A stretch of 64,000 nucleotides of DNA, from assembly GCF_016616095.2 (NCBI RefSeq), contig NZ_CP067089.2:496001-560000 (forward strand), given 5' to 3'. The first letter of the stretch is position 1. Every line of letters starts with the position of its first letter. This document shows positions 45,872 to 53,585 of the stretch, in pieces. Both the position numbers and the translations under genes were made by a program. The notes under the pieces are model-generated. The model was given only the letters and a program-made list of their open reading frames with translations, was not told where the DNA came from and did not search any database. Source of the DNA: Breznakiella homolactica. Its GTDB lineage: Bacteria > Spirochaetota > Spirochaetia > Treponematales > Breznakiellaceae.

Positions 45872-46221
45872 TTACTCCCGCAGGATCTTCTCCATACTTT
45901 TCCCTTTAGCCAGTTCGTCCACCAGCTTATCCAGGCAGCGGATGTTCTGCATGGTCTTGTCTTCAATCACCTCCACCCGGTGGCCGCATATCATCCCGGT
46001 TATAAGGGCAGCCTTGGGGTTCATCAGCGGAGCTGTTTCGAAAAAGGTTTCCAGATCCGTTCCGTCATCCAGCCGGGACTGCAGGCCATCCCGGTCGTAG
46101 CCGGTGAGCCAGAAGATGATTTGGTTTACCTCATTCCTGCTCCGCCCCTTGTTTTCCGCCTTTGGATGTAGAGGGGATACACCTGGTTAAAGGTGGTGGT
46201 GAAAATCCTCGGCTTCTTCAT
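45872..46221 (-). pseudogene. DUF2200 family gene with single-base frameshift
   Basis: ATG 46221 opens MKKPRIFTTTFNQVYPLYIQ, then runs to an early stop. In the next frame the family sequence continues: RNEVNQIIFWLTGYDRDG, FFETAPLMNPKAALITGMIC, HRVEVIEDKTMQNIRCLDKL and DELAKGKSMEKILRE. Adding one A to the AAA run after ATCC restores the family consensus QKAENKGRSRNEV. It is thus one base from intact: a recent mutation or a sequencing error. The start overlaps the end of the ferredoxin gene. Confidence 0.8.
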
Positions 46222-47002
46222 GGCCTATTCTCCTTATCATGTCCTCAATAGTAATATCCGGATTGCGGTACCGGGTACGGCCTGCGGTGCTCTTGCCATA
46301 CTCAACGGCCGCTGAGGGGCACCAGTTGAGACAGGCTAGGCATTTTTCACACTTGTGATTCCAGATAGGCGACCGCCGTTCCATGGTAATGTTCTTGACC
46401 GGACATACTCTGGCGCAGAGGCCGCAGCCGGTACATTTTTCCGTAATCCTGAACTGCTCGTCCCACTGGTCCGCGTTCTTATAGAGGAAATGGGTGTTGA
46501 CGAGACTGCTCCACAGCCGGGCCTTGGGTTTTGCCGGCTTGAACTCCCGGCGGGAAAGGGATGCCGCGGTTCGTTTTGTTTTTACCATAGCCCGGGCAAG
46601 GAGCTTTTCTATCCGTTCTTTGCCGGGGAGGGGATGGGCGATAATGTAACTTGACGGTACGGTGATTTCATCGGCGTAGGATAGGCGAAGTCCTTTGGAA
46701 ACGAGGATGCCGTCCAATTGGCTCAAGGTATTTGACCGGGTGCCCCCGGAGCTGGCCAGGGCAAAACAGTAGGCGCCGGGCGATATGGCGAGTTCTTCAA
46801 TAAAGATTTTTACCAGCCGGGGCAGGCCGTTAAAGTAAACAGGAAACACAAAGCCGACAGCTTCTCCGGCGCCGCCCGCGGAATCCCGTGGCTGGCCTTT
46901 TGCCATGGGCAGGAGAGCAACGCTGTCCATTTCCGCCGCCAGGGTTTGGGCGATCCGCAGGGAGTTTCCCGAGGCGGAAAAGTAAAATATTGTTGTACCC
47001 AT
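46187..47002 (-). CDS. EFR1-type flavodoxin-ferredoxin fusion protein
   Basis: A 271-residue protein with an N-terminal flavodoxin-like domain (TIFYFSASGNSLRIAQ) and a C-terminal pair of 4Fe-4S motifs (CTGCGLCARVCP near residue 189 and CEKCLACLNWCP near 217). It should transfer electrons in the cytoplasm. Its start shares one base with the stop of the TetR gene upstream, so it is a likely TetR target in the same transcript. Confidence 0.93.
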   Translation of the reverse strand: MGTTIFYFSASGNSLRIAQTLAAEMDSVALLPMAKGQPRDSAGGAGEAVGFVFPVYFNGLPRLVKIFIEELAISPGAYCFALASSGGTRSNTLSQLDGILVSKGLRLSYADEITVPSSYIIAHPLPGKERIEKLLARAMVKTKRTAASLSRREFKPAKPKARLWSSLVNTHFLYKNADQWDEQFRITEKCTGCGLCARVCPVKNITMERRSPIWNHKCEKCLACLNWCPSAAVEYGKSTAGRTRYRNPDITIEDMIRRIGHEEAEDFHHHL

Positions 47003-47643
47003 TACTTCCGATCCTTTCCGGTCTTATAGAATATTTTCCGGAGCTCCGCGAAATGACCGTCGATTTTTTCTACAATAGGCGCATAGTCCATGGCGGAATA
47101 GCCGGACTTCCTCATTTCTTCCAGTATGTCATTAGTAAAACCGATATTGGCCCAGAGGATAAACTGCTTGCATTGGGCAATGTCCAGTCCGGGCCGGAAC
47201 GGGGAGTCGTCGGTCATAGCCAGTATGTCGGCGGCGCAGACGGACTGTTTTTTCCGGGCCCTTTTTTTGAGCTCCCGGTTTACCTCATCTGAGCCGGTGG
47301 CCGCTGAAAGTTTGTTGAACTCGAAAATCCAGGGGTACTGCCTGAGCAGTTCAATCTGGAGCAGATAGGACTGGCGCAGCCGCCTGAATATATCCTTTTC
47401 TGTTAAGTCCATGCGGTCAAAGTATTCCGTATCCAGGAGCTCCGCGAAGTAGTCATACACAAAAAGAAACAGGTCCTGCTTGCTGTTAACGTAATGAAAC
47501 ATCAGGGCTTTGGACATCCCCGATTCTTTGGCGATTGTATTGGTGGACGCGCCGTCGTACCCCTTAAGGCTGAATTCCCTGAGGGCGGCGTTCAAAAGAG
47601 CGTCGCGCCGTTGCGGTTCCAAATCCAATAGTTTTACCATCAT
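47002..47643 (-). CDS. TetR/AcrR-family transcriptional regulator
   Basis: A 213-residue regulator. The DNA-binding domain lies at about residues 10-60 (ALREFSLKGYDGASTNTIAKESGMSKALMFHYVNSKQDLF). The downstream EFR1 gene overlaps by one base, suggesting self-regulation of a two-gene operon. Two near-identical operator candidates and a good promoter lie just upstream (47662-47712). Confidence 0.93.
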   Translation of the reverse strand: MMVKLLDLEPQRRDALLNAALREFSLKGYDGASTNTIAKESGMSKALMFHYVNSKQDLFLFVYDYFAELLDTEYFDRMDLTEKDIFRRLRQSYLLQIELLRQYPWIFEFNKLSAATGSDEVNRELKKRARKKQSVCAADILAMTDDSPFRPGLDIAQCKQFILWANIGFTNDILEEMRKSGYSAMDYAPIVEKIDGHFAELRKIFYKTGKDRK

Positions 47644-47661
47644 TTAGTTTCCGTATACTGA

Positions 47662-47712
47662 TTTACCTTTTAGGTCAATATAATATATAGATATTTACCT
47701 GATAGGTCAATA
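47662..47712 (-). promoter_or_regulatory. TetR operon promoter with duplicated operator
   Basis: Read on the minus strand, ATTGACCTATCAGGTAAAT and ATTGACCTAAAAGGTAAAT occur 32 bases apart, each with an ACCT-N3-AGGT core. TTGACC (47710-47705) and TATATT (47687-47682) form a promoter with 17-base spacing, so one operator covers the -35 and the other lies just after the -10. Confidence 0.8.
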
Positions 47713-47752
47713 GTGTTCTGGGATTATCCTGAACAGGGTTTGGTGAATATGG

Positions 47753-47778
47753 TAACCCCATCGAAATCGATGGGGTTA
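47753..47778. repeat. Perfect 12-bp-arm hairpin
   Basis: TAACCCCATCGA is followed after two bases by its exact complement. It lies in the 221-base gap between the DUF6273 gene end and the TetR promoter. There is no T-run on either side, so a terminator role is doubtful. Confidence 0.7.
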
Positions 47779-47864
47779 AAAGTGAATGTTTTATTATCAC
47801 CGATTCCAGTAACATTAAAATGAAAGCGGCGGCAGTAGGTTTGCGCGGTCAAGTATAACCAGGC

Positions 47865-48470
47865 CTACACCTTCAGCCACAGGGCGGGCCGGACGCCGCC
47901 GGTGCACCGGCCGTCGGCGATGTTGCCCTTCAAAATATTGTTGCCCTGGATGCCGATGTTGCCGTCGCCGTGGATGTACACCGCCTTAACCCCGAGGCGG
48001 CCCGGGGACCGGAGCCACCACCACCAGCCCCGGCCCTGGTATTTCGCCTTCCGCTTGATGTTGTTTTCGTCCTTTCTTTCAAACCAGTACCGCTGGTTTT
48101 TTCCCGGGCTGTACAGTTTGGAACTGCTGTCCCCGAAGTATTTACACACCGCTTCCTCGACGCTTAACAGAAATATCTTATCCCTGGTATATTCTCCGCC
48201 TTTTGTTTTGTACCATTCGTTGTCCGGGTTTTTGTTTTCCATCGGAATGATTTTAGCTTTATCCGCTTCGGAGAACCGGTTGTAGAATTCTCCGTTGAGG
48301 TATTTCCGCAGGGCGCAGTCCGCCCAGGTTATATCCGTGTAAGCGTCATGGTAGGGACGCTGGTCTATAATATCTTCGGTGATAACCAGCATCCTGTTTT
48401 TTTGCGTGTCCAATACCCGCCAGGAGTAGAGACCGAAGGGTATGGTTGAGCCGGTGGTAATATCGTCCAT
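47865..48470 (-). CDS. DUF6273-domain protein
   Basis: About 201 residues from ATG 48470. The C-terminal half shows the DUF6273 pattern: KYLNGEFYNRFSEADKAKI, then WWWWLRSPGRLG and GGVRPALWLKV. The fold is related to formylglycine-generating/C-type lectin-like modules often found on surface proteins, but no signal peptide is present here. It starts four bases after the stop of the MerR-like gene and is probably its regulatory partner. Function unknown. Confidence 0.75.
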   Translation of the reverse strand: MDDITTGSTIPFGLYSWRVLDTQKNRMLVITEDIIDQRPYHDAYTDITWADCALRKYLNGEFYNRFSEADKAKIIPMENKNPDNEWYKTKGGEYTRDKIFLLSVEEAVCKYFGDSSSKLYSPGKNQRYWFERKDENNIKRKAKYQGRGWWWWLRSPGRLGVKAVYIHGDGNIGIQGNNILKGNIADGRCTGGVRPALWLKV

Positions 48471-48474
48471 TAAT

Positions 48475-49479
48475 CTATTTTGCCCTGATTGGGAATAATA
48501 AATCAAGCTGCATGTCTTCCATTTTGAATCCGTTTTTGGCGTTTACCCAGTAGTTGAGCTGTTCCTCAAAACCCTGGCCGGAGCCGGTTTCGTCCGGGGT
48601 CCACCGGGGTTCGCCCCAGGCGTTATCGAATTTGCCGCTGGCGTTGACCCATTCCCGCAGGAGGACCCAGTCCTGGAAATCCCAGGCCCGCAGCACATGG
48701 GCGGCGTACATACCGCCGCGGAAGGTCCGTTTTATAAGTGGGGCAGGCACTTCCATATCGTCAGGGATGGAGATCCAGGCTTCATACGCCTGGGAGGGCA
48801 CCCCTGTGCCCTGGAACTCCTTGGAAGCGTCGAAACCGAATTGCCGCAAATCGGGCTTGATTTTTGTCAGGCCGGTGTCGGTGACAAATTTATTGATTGC
48901 CCCGTTCGCCTTTTCCTCGCAGCCTTCGCCGCTGGCGAGGCAGGCCGCCACGGTCATGGGGGGAAGGTACATAATCCGCACATCCTTGTCCAGCAATTTG
49001 TCCAGGGTTTCGCTGGCCTTGTTCAGTTCATCCATCGATACATTCTCCTTGATTTCCTTGATCTGGTTGTTGGAAAAGGAAAGAGCGCCTACCATGGAGA
49101 ACAGGGTTTCATCCCCCAGGAGCTGTAACTTGACATCCGCTTTTTCGTTAATCTCCTCAACAAAGCGCGTGAGTATGGATTTGACCGTGGAAAGGGCGGT
49201 GATTTCCTTATCAAGCTCGTTGATGTTCCGCCGGAACAGTTCCACTGTGCGGGCGGCGTCGGCGTTGCTGAGGATGCTGATGATGTGCTTTACGGGGATG
49301 CGCAGTTTACGCAGGATAATGATTTGCCGTAACCGGGTTATGTTTTTTTCATCATACACCCGGTAGGCGTACCCGCCTTTCCGTTGGCTTTCGAGCAATC
49401 CCATCTGTTCGTAATACCGCAGCATCCGCGCGGAAATTCCATAATCCCTTGACACCTGGCTTACTGTCCGCAGCTCCAT
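48475..49479 (-). CDS. MerR-family regulator with C-terminal GyrI-like domain
   Basis: ATG 49479 has GAGGG six bases upstream; the frame continues to 49530 without a site. The 334-residue protein has a MerR helix-turn-helix (TVSQVSRDYGISARMLRYYEQMGLL), a coiled-coil dimerisation helix (about 85-120), and an effector-binding domain with GyrI-like features from about 160. BmrR-type regulators of this plan bind lipophilic drugs. A DUF6273 gene follows immediately. Confidence 0.9.
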   Translation of the reverse strand: MELRTVSQVSRDYGISARMLRYYEQMGLLESQRKGGYAYRVYDEKNITRLRQIIILRKLRIPVKHIISILSNADAARTVELFRRNINELDKEITALSTVKSILTRFVEEINEKADVKLQLLGDETLFSMVGALSFSNNQIKEIKENVSMDELNKASETLDKLLDKDVRIMYLPPMTVAACLASGEGCEEKANGAINKFVTDTGLTKIKPDLRQFGFDASKEFQGTGVPSQAYEAWISIPDDMEVPAPLIKRTFRGGMYAAHVLRAWDFQDWVLLREWVNASGKFDNAWGEPRWTPDETGSGQGFEEQLNYWVNAKNGFKMEDMQLDLLFPIRAK

Positions 49480-49509
49480 GATATACCCTCGTTTCTTTTC
49501 CTGGACCCC

Positions 49510-49528
49510 ATAGAGTTGTTCGATAACC
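49510..49528 (+). repeat. Left copy of a perfect 19-bp inverted repeat
   Basis: ATAGAGTTGTTCGATAACC at 49510-49528 is the exact reverse complement of 50979-50997. The pair bounds a 1,488-base segment holding the hairpin array and the YefM/YoeB genes. Each copy is also one arm of a local hairpin. Confidence 0.85.
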
Positions 49529-49932
49529 AACCGGGGTATCGAACAAGTCTAATCATGAAGTGCGACACCGTGTCGCAGTCAAGGCCGTTCAGGTTTTTAA
49601 AAAGAAATAATTTTTACGGTCCCGGCGGAACTCCTGGCGGTTCCATCTCAATTATACTCTCAACCGCCGTCGGATTCCCATTAACCGCAATTAAAAAACA
49701 ACCGTGCGGAATCTGAAAATTCGGATTCCGCACCTGGAGGGGAATTCTTCCCCATCGCAAAGGTACCCGAGTCGTACCCGTACCGTACCTCTTTCCCGTG
49801 CACGGCCGGGATAGGACCGGGCGGCGCGGTTTTTGAGGGACTTTATACCCCTTAGATTCGGATTTGTCAGGTAAGTTATTTGCCTGACAAATTAATACAA
49901 TCGGAATTCCCGCCGCAATTTAATAAGGCGGG

Positions 49933-50025
49933 AATAATAATTACCGTTATATTACCTGGTACGGAAATGTGGGGTAGAGTTTGTGAGTCTCCCGGCGATT
50001 TTTCCGCGGGGGCCTTACCCGGGCG
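49933..50025 (+). repeat. 93-nt repeat, copy 1
   Basis: Aligns without gaps to 55777-55869; by eye 72 of 93 positions agree and the first 24 are identical. After this copy an ATG at 50034 opens a short frame (MERVSGIWENRAVG, then stop) vaguely like the start of the DUF6266 protein that follows copy 2, so a decayed DUF6266 gene is possible. Confidence 0.75.
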
Positions 50026-50140
50026 GCATTTTTATGGAGCGGGTGAGCGGTATTTGGGAAAACCGGGCGGTTGGTTGAAGCAAAAACGCGGTGTCTCCCT
50101 TTACTTACTATATGCGATAATACCATGACGGCAAAATACC

Positions 50141-50191
50141 TTGACGGGGCCAGTTATACGCTGTATATTAAAAGTGTACGTAAAAGCGTAC
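50141..50191 (+). promoter_or_regulatory. Promoter and operator of yefM-yoeB
   Basis: TTGACG (50141-50146) and TATATT (50164-50169) with 17-base spacing. GTACG-N6-CGTAC at 50176-50191 is placed for autorepression by the antitoxin. Confidence 0.7.
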
Positions 50192-50200
50192 GGAGGAAAT

Positions 50201-50443
50201 ATGGCAACCATAAATATTACCAACGCAAGGAAAAATCTCTACACCCTTGTTGAGGAACTCCAGGAGTCCCATGAGCCTCTTACCATAACGGGAAAAAAGG
50301 GTTCCGCGGTTCTGATTTCCGAGTCGGATTGGGCGGCTATCCAGGAAACTCTGTATTTGACCTCTATTCCCGGGATGAGGGAATCTATTATTTCCGGAAT
50401 GAAAGAGAAACTGGAAGACGGCGCAGACACCCTTTCCTGGTAA
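50201..50443 (+). CDS. yefM: Phd/YefM-type antitoxin
   Basis: An 80-residue protein starting MATINITNARKNLYTLVEEL with the DNA-binding fold of Phd/YefM and a C-terminal acidic helix for toxin binding. ATG 50201 has GGAGGAAAT before it. It should neutralise the toxin encoded 4 bases downstream and repress the shared promoter through the palindrome at 50176-50191. Confidence 0.9.
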   Translation: MATINITNARKNLYTLVEELQESHEPLTITGKKGSAVLISESDWAAIQETLYLTSIPGMRESIISGMKEKLEDGADTLSW

Positions 50444-50447
50444 CGCC

Positions 50448-50708
50448 GTGTACAGGGTTGTCTTTACCAAACAGGCGCAGAAAGACGCCGGGAAAGCGGG
50501 GCAGGCGGGACTCAAAGAAAAGATAGAAAGTCTCATAGGAATACTTAAAAAAAATCCTTTTCAAACGCCGCCGCCCTATGAAAAGCTTTTAGGAGATTTA
50601 ACCGGGACCTATTCCCGGAGGATAACTATTCAGCACCGCCTGGTATACCAGGTATATGAAAAAGAAAAGGCCGTAAAAGTCATACGGATGTGGACCCATT
50701 ACCAATAG
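50448..50708 (+). CDS. yoeB: YoeB/Txe-type mRNA interferase toxin
   Basis: An 86-residue RelE-superfamily toxin with GTG start. The C-terminus RMWTHYQ keeps the conserved His-Tyr of YoeB, and RRITIQHRLVYQVYEKEK is the typical core. YoeB cleaves mRNA at the ribosome. All catalytic features seem kept, so the module may be active. Paired with the preceding antitoxin gene. Confidence 0.92.
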   Translation: MYRVVFTKQAQKDAGKAGQAGLKEKIESLIGILKKNPFQTPPPYEKLLGDLTGTYSRRITIQHRLVYQVYEKEKAVKVIRMWTHYQ

Positions 50709-51014
50709 GTAATATTTCGTTAACCGATATGGCTAAGAATCGTAACAGGGAGAATAGTTATTATCTTCTCCAAAACATGGATAGATACCGCGGACGCGCC
50801 TCACTCCCTATGGAACGTGATTTGACAGTAATATACAAACCTTGTATATTTGACTTATGAGATAACCCGGTCGGTTTTCTCATAAGTCTTGCAAACTGTT
50901 TTTCAAACAAAGTCTGAAAAACAGTATTGCGTTTTTAAATGGAAGTTGTTCAGATAACTGGCCCGGGTACGGGCCTTAGGTTATCGAACAACTCTATTAA
51001 GGGAGGAGGCAGCC
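50709..51014 (+). promoter_or_regulatory. Promoter, operator and three-hairpin leader of the CopG/PIN module
   Basis: TTGACA (50822-50827) and TATATT (50845-50850) are 17 bases apart. AATATACAA-ACC-TTGTATATT (50830-50850) overlaps the -10 and is a likely operator. The leader then has three hairpins: 50852-50888 (arms GACTTATGAGA), 50891-50930 (ACTGTTTTTCA) and 50944-50993 (AGTTGTTC/GATAAC arms, inner GGCCCG/CGGGCC). GGGAGGAGG and ATG 51015 follow. The first 110 bases hold nothing obvious. Confidence 0.7.
50979..50997 (-). repeat. Right copy of the 19-bp inverted repeat
   Basis: GGTTATCGAACAACTCTAT, the exact reverse complement of 49510-49528. It is the right arm of the third leader hairpin of the CopG/PIN module. 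Confidence 0.85.
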
Positions 51015-51254
51015 ATGGCCGTATCAACCGTAAATATATCCTTTCAGGAGGATTTATTGGAACAGATAGATAAAATCGCCAAAATGGAGTCCCGCTCCCG
51101 TTCGGAGTTGATCCGGGAAGCAGCCAGGATGTACATCGAAAGAAAGCAGCGATGGCAGAGTATTTTTTCCTATGGCGAAAGCGCCGCTTCGAAAAATAAG
51201 TTATCCGAAAAGGATGTGATGGATGAAATTAAATCGGTCAGAAAGCGGAAATGA
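51015..51254 (+). CDS. Ribbon-helix-helix (CopG-type) antitoxin
   Basis: A 79-residue protein starting MAVSTVNISFQEDLLEQIDKIA, the beta-strand/helix/helix layout of RHH DNA-binding antitoxins; SRSELIREAARMYIE is the second helix region. GGGAGGAGG precedes ATG. Its stop overlaps the start of the PIN toxin gene by four bases (ATGA). Confidence 0.9.
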   Translation: MAVSTVNISFQEDLLEQIDKIAKMESRSRSELIREAARMYIERKQRWQSIFSYGESAASKNKLSEKDVMDEIKSVRKRK

Positions 51255-51661
51255 AGGTTGTACTAGACACCAACGTGTTCATTTCCGCTTTCTTCTGGAA
51301 CGGGAAGCCGCGCAGGGTTCTTGAACGAGGTATTGAAGGCCTCGATGAGCTTTATATATGCAATGAAATTCTGGAAGAAATTTCACTGGTTCTGAGGCGG
51401 CCGAAATTCAAGGTGCCGGAGCAGGGGATAGACTATTTTATCCAATCCATCGAAGACATTACCCATAAGGTCCTTATCAAGGGCAGCGTAAAAGGGGTCT
51501 GCCGCGACAGGGCGGACAATGCCATTCTCGAATGTGCCCTGCTTGGAAAGGCGGACTGGCTCATAACCGGGGATGAGGATTTACTGGTATTGCAAAAGTA
51601 TAAAAAAATAAAAATTACCACCGCGGCTGACTATCTCGAGTGTGTTCAGAATAAATCCTAA
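51251..51661 (+). CDS. PIN-domain toxin
   Basis: A 136-residue PIN-fold endoribonuclease. Acidic metal-binding residues are visible: LDTNVFISAFF near residue 5, Glu in EILEEISLVL near 41, Asp in CRDRADNAILECAL near 88 and TGDEDLL near 108. It belongs to the group usually annotated as putative toxin-antitoxin PIN toxin. Translationally coupled to the RHH antitoxin. Confidence 0.92.
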   Translation: MKVVLDTNVFISAFFWNGKPRRVLERGIEGLDELYICNEILEEISLVLRRPKFKVPEQGIDYFIQSIEDITHKVLIKGSVKGVCRDRADNAILECALLGKADWLITGDEDLLVLQKYKKIKITTAADYLECVQNKS

Positions 51662-51691
51662 CGCCGGGACGGGGGAGGTTCATTGTCAAAA

Positions 51692-52261
51692 TCACTCCTG
51701 AGTATAACCGCCGCCCCCGGCGTTGTTGTTTTTTACCACCGTTTCTGCCAGGGTCCGCTCGGACAGGGCGCAGCCGTTCATGATCCAGTAGGTTAAGAGA
51801 CTCCAGAGGCCGCCGGAATGATACGCCAGCACGCAGAAATACTCCTCCTGATTGGCGTGATCCGCGCCATGGGGCGGAAAGAGCCAGGGCAGTTCCCCCA
51901 GGGATGTTAGGTAGGGGGTAAAGATCACATAGGTCAGGTTGTTCTGGTTCAGTAAGGTTAGAAGGGGAGCGTGGGTTTTCCAGAAGACAAAGTACGCTTC
52001 AATGACCGCCTCGTAGGGCCGGTTTTTTTGTTCCTTCATCGCCGCGGTAAACTCATCGATGATGCCCCTGGTCTGATAGGCCGCCACCTGGCCGGTGTTA
52101 TCAAAGTGGCGGTAGAAGGTGCGGCGGGAAACCTGGGAGGCCTCGCAGAGTTCCATGATGGTAATATCCGTAAAGGGCTTTTTTTGCATCAGCGAAAACA
52201 GGCCCTTGGCCAGCAGGTTTTTTGAGAGGGTGGCCGCGGGATGGAGCTGTCCCTTTTGCAT
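51692..52261 (-). CDS. TetR-family transcriptional regulator
   Basis: ATG 52261 has AGGAGG at good spacing; the frame runs on to 52486 without one. The 189-residue protein has the TetR DNA-binding domain at about 10-60 (MQKKPFTDITIMELCEASQVSRRTFYRHFDNTGQV). It resembles the TetR/DhaS-like group with a C-terminal helix bundle. Divergent from the acyltransferase gene, with a candidate operator between them. Confidence 0.92.
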   Translation of the reverse strand: MQKGQLHPAATLSKNLLAKGLFSLMQKKPFTDITIMELCEASQVSRRTFYRHFDNTGQVAAYQTRGIIDEFTAAMKEQKNRPYEAVIEAYFVFWKTHAPLLTLLNQNNLTYVIFTPYLTSLGELPWLFPPHGADHANQEEYFCVLAYHSGGLWSLLTYWIMNGCALSERTLAETVVKNNNAGGGGYTQE

Positions 52262-52346
52262 TCTTTGCCTCCTGTCACATATCCGCCAATTATGAAGCAC
52301 TATCCGCGGATGTATTGCTTGCCGCCGGCTCGTGCCATATATTTTG

Positions 52347-52370
52347 ATTGTGGCGCAGATGGCGCACAAT
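52347..52370. promoter_or_regulatory. Candidate TetR operator
   Basis: ATTGTGGCGC and GCGCACAAT form an inverted repeat with one bulged base around a short centre, between the divergent TetR and acyltransferase genes. Confidence 0.5.
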
Positions 52371-52392
52371 GTCAATGTGAGGAGGCTTGAAC

Positions 52393-53448
52393 ATGCGCAA
52401 GGTTTATCTGGATAATATCCGTTGGTTTGTGATACTGATGGTACTGGTGTTTCATGCGGTGAGCACCTTCTGCAGCAACGGCTCACTGATGAGTTATAAC
52501 TTCCCCGGTATTCCGGCGCTGGATGCCATCGGGTACCTGCTGTATCCCTGGTTTATGCCCTGTATGTTTGTGGTTGCCGGAATCTCCGCGCAGTACTCCC
52601 TGGCAAAGAAGACAAGTTCCCAGTTTGTCAAAGACCGTGTCATGCGGCTGCTGCTCCCCTTTATCAGTTACCTTGTGCTCATTGGACCCCTTGTGGCCAC
52701 GTTGTCATTTGAGGTAAATAACCTGAATGAGGTATTTTCGGCGCTGCCCCCGGTGGCCTTGTTTTTTGTCCGGGTGGTGAACGGCATGGGGCCGTCGTGG
52801 TTTTTGCTGCAGCTCTTTGTGGTTTCCCTGGTCCTGGTGCTGGTGAGGCGGCTGGACCGGGCGGACCGTCTGTACACCTGGGCGGGGAAGTGCGGTTTGG
52901 GAATTTTGCTTTTGCTCTATATCCCGGTGTTGGGGGCCGCCCAGGTTCTGTACATCGCCTATACCTTCCGGGTTGGGCTGTATCTCCTGCTGTTCCTGCT
53001 GGGGTACTATCTCTTTTCCCAGGAGAACATCCAGCGGACGCTGCAAACATACAGTCCTCTATTGTTGGCGGGCGGAATCGTTCTGGGGATTGTGCAAACA
53101 TATATGTCCTGGGGCCGGCCCTTTCAGCAGGTGGTCAACCACTGGCTGGTTATGCTGTATACCTGGATTATGATACTGGCCGTACTGGGCGCGGCCGGGC
53201 GCTGGTTTAACCGGAGCAATACATTTACCGCCTATATGACAAAGCGGAGCTACGGGCTGTATTATTTTCACTATGTTCCCATGACCTACATTGCCTATTG
53301 GCTGACCACCGGGCTGGCTCTGCCGTATATCTGGAATTATGTGTTGGTGCTGGTTCTTTCTCTGATCGCCTCAATTGTCCTCTATGAGATTTTCAGCCGG
53401 ATTCCTGTGCTTAATGTTTTGTTTGGGTTAAAGAAAGTTAAAGAGTGA
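52393..53448 (+). CDS. Membrane acyltransferase, family 3
   Basis: A 351-residue protein with about ten membrane segments. It starts MRKVYLDNIRWFVILMVLVFHAV, with the Asp and His typical of acyltransferase-3 proteins, and ends in a basic tail. GGAGG at 52381 supports ATG 52393. Such enzymes O-acetylate surface or exported carbohydrates, but related drug-associated members exist. It is likely repressed by the divergent TetR. Confidence 0.9.
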   Translation: MRKVYLDNIRWFVILMVLVFHAVSTFCSNGSLMSYNFPGIPALDAIGYLLYPWFMPCMFVVAGISAQYSLAKKTSSQFVKDRVMRLLLPFISYLVLIGPLVATLSFEVNNLNEVFSALPPVALFFVRVVNGMGPSWFLLQLFVVSLVLVLVRRLDRADRLYTWAGKCGLGILLLLYIPVLGAAQVLYIAYTFRVGLYLLLFLLGYYLFSQENIQRTLQTYSPLLLAGGIVLGIVQTYMSWGRPFQQVVNHWLVMLYTWIMILAVLGAAGRWFNRSNTFTAYMTKRSYGLYYFHYVPMTYIAYWLTTGLALPYIWNYVLVLVLSLIASIVLYEIFSRIPVLNVLFGLKKVKE

Positions 53449-53535
53449 TTTGCTCCGTGGTATTCATAGGATTGCGCGCTAACAGTTCGCCCGGGGTGCG
53501 TTGCGGCTTGGCCTCTATCCGGTGTTGAATGTTAT

Positions 53536-53574
53536 TTGACAATACGTATTAAAAGTATTATTATATACGTATAT
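53536..53574 (+). promoter_or_regulatory. Promoter and operators of DUF6364/PIN module
   Basis: TTGACA (53536-53541) and TATTAT (53559-53564) at 17-base spacing, with two TACGTA palindromes (53542-53550 region and ATATACGTATAT at 53563-53574) that suit autoregulation by the antitoxin. Confidence 0.8.
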
Positions 53575-53585
53575 GGAGTGCGCTT

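Larger units (their letters stand above)
49480..50200. repeat. Hairpin-rich non-coding stretch upstream of yefM
   Basis: About 720 bases without a supported gene. Hairpins visible include 49512-49550 (arms with TTGTTCGATA), 49560-49576 (TGCGACAC-C-GTGTCGCA), GTGCGGAATC/GATTCCGCAC near 49704-49733, TTTGTCAGG/CCTGACAAA near 49865-49893, and ATTCCCGCC/GGCGGGAAT near 49905-49935. A 93-base sequence at 49933-50025 is repeated at 55777. The yefM promoter closes the stretch. Confidence 0.7.

Noticed and set aside
47753-47778. Terminator for the DUF6273 gene
   Set aside because: The stem is perfect but there is no T-run on the leftward strand; kept only as a hairpin.
49880-50128. 82-residue frame through the 93-nt repeat
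   Set aside because: It consists of hairpin and repeat sequence, has no ribosome site, and is not kept in the second copy of the repeat.
49480-50140. Possible CRISPR array
   Set aside because: The repeats are hairpins of differing sequence and spacing, with no constant direct repeat or spacer length and no cas genes.
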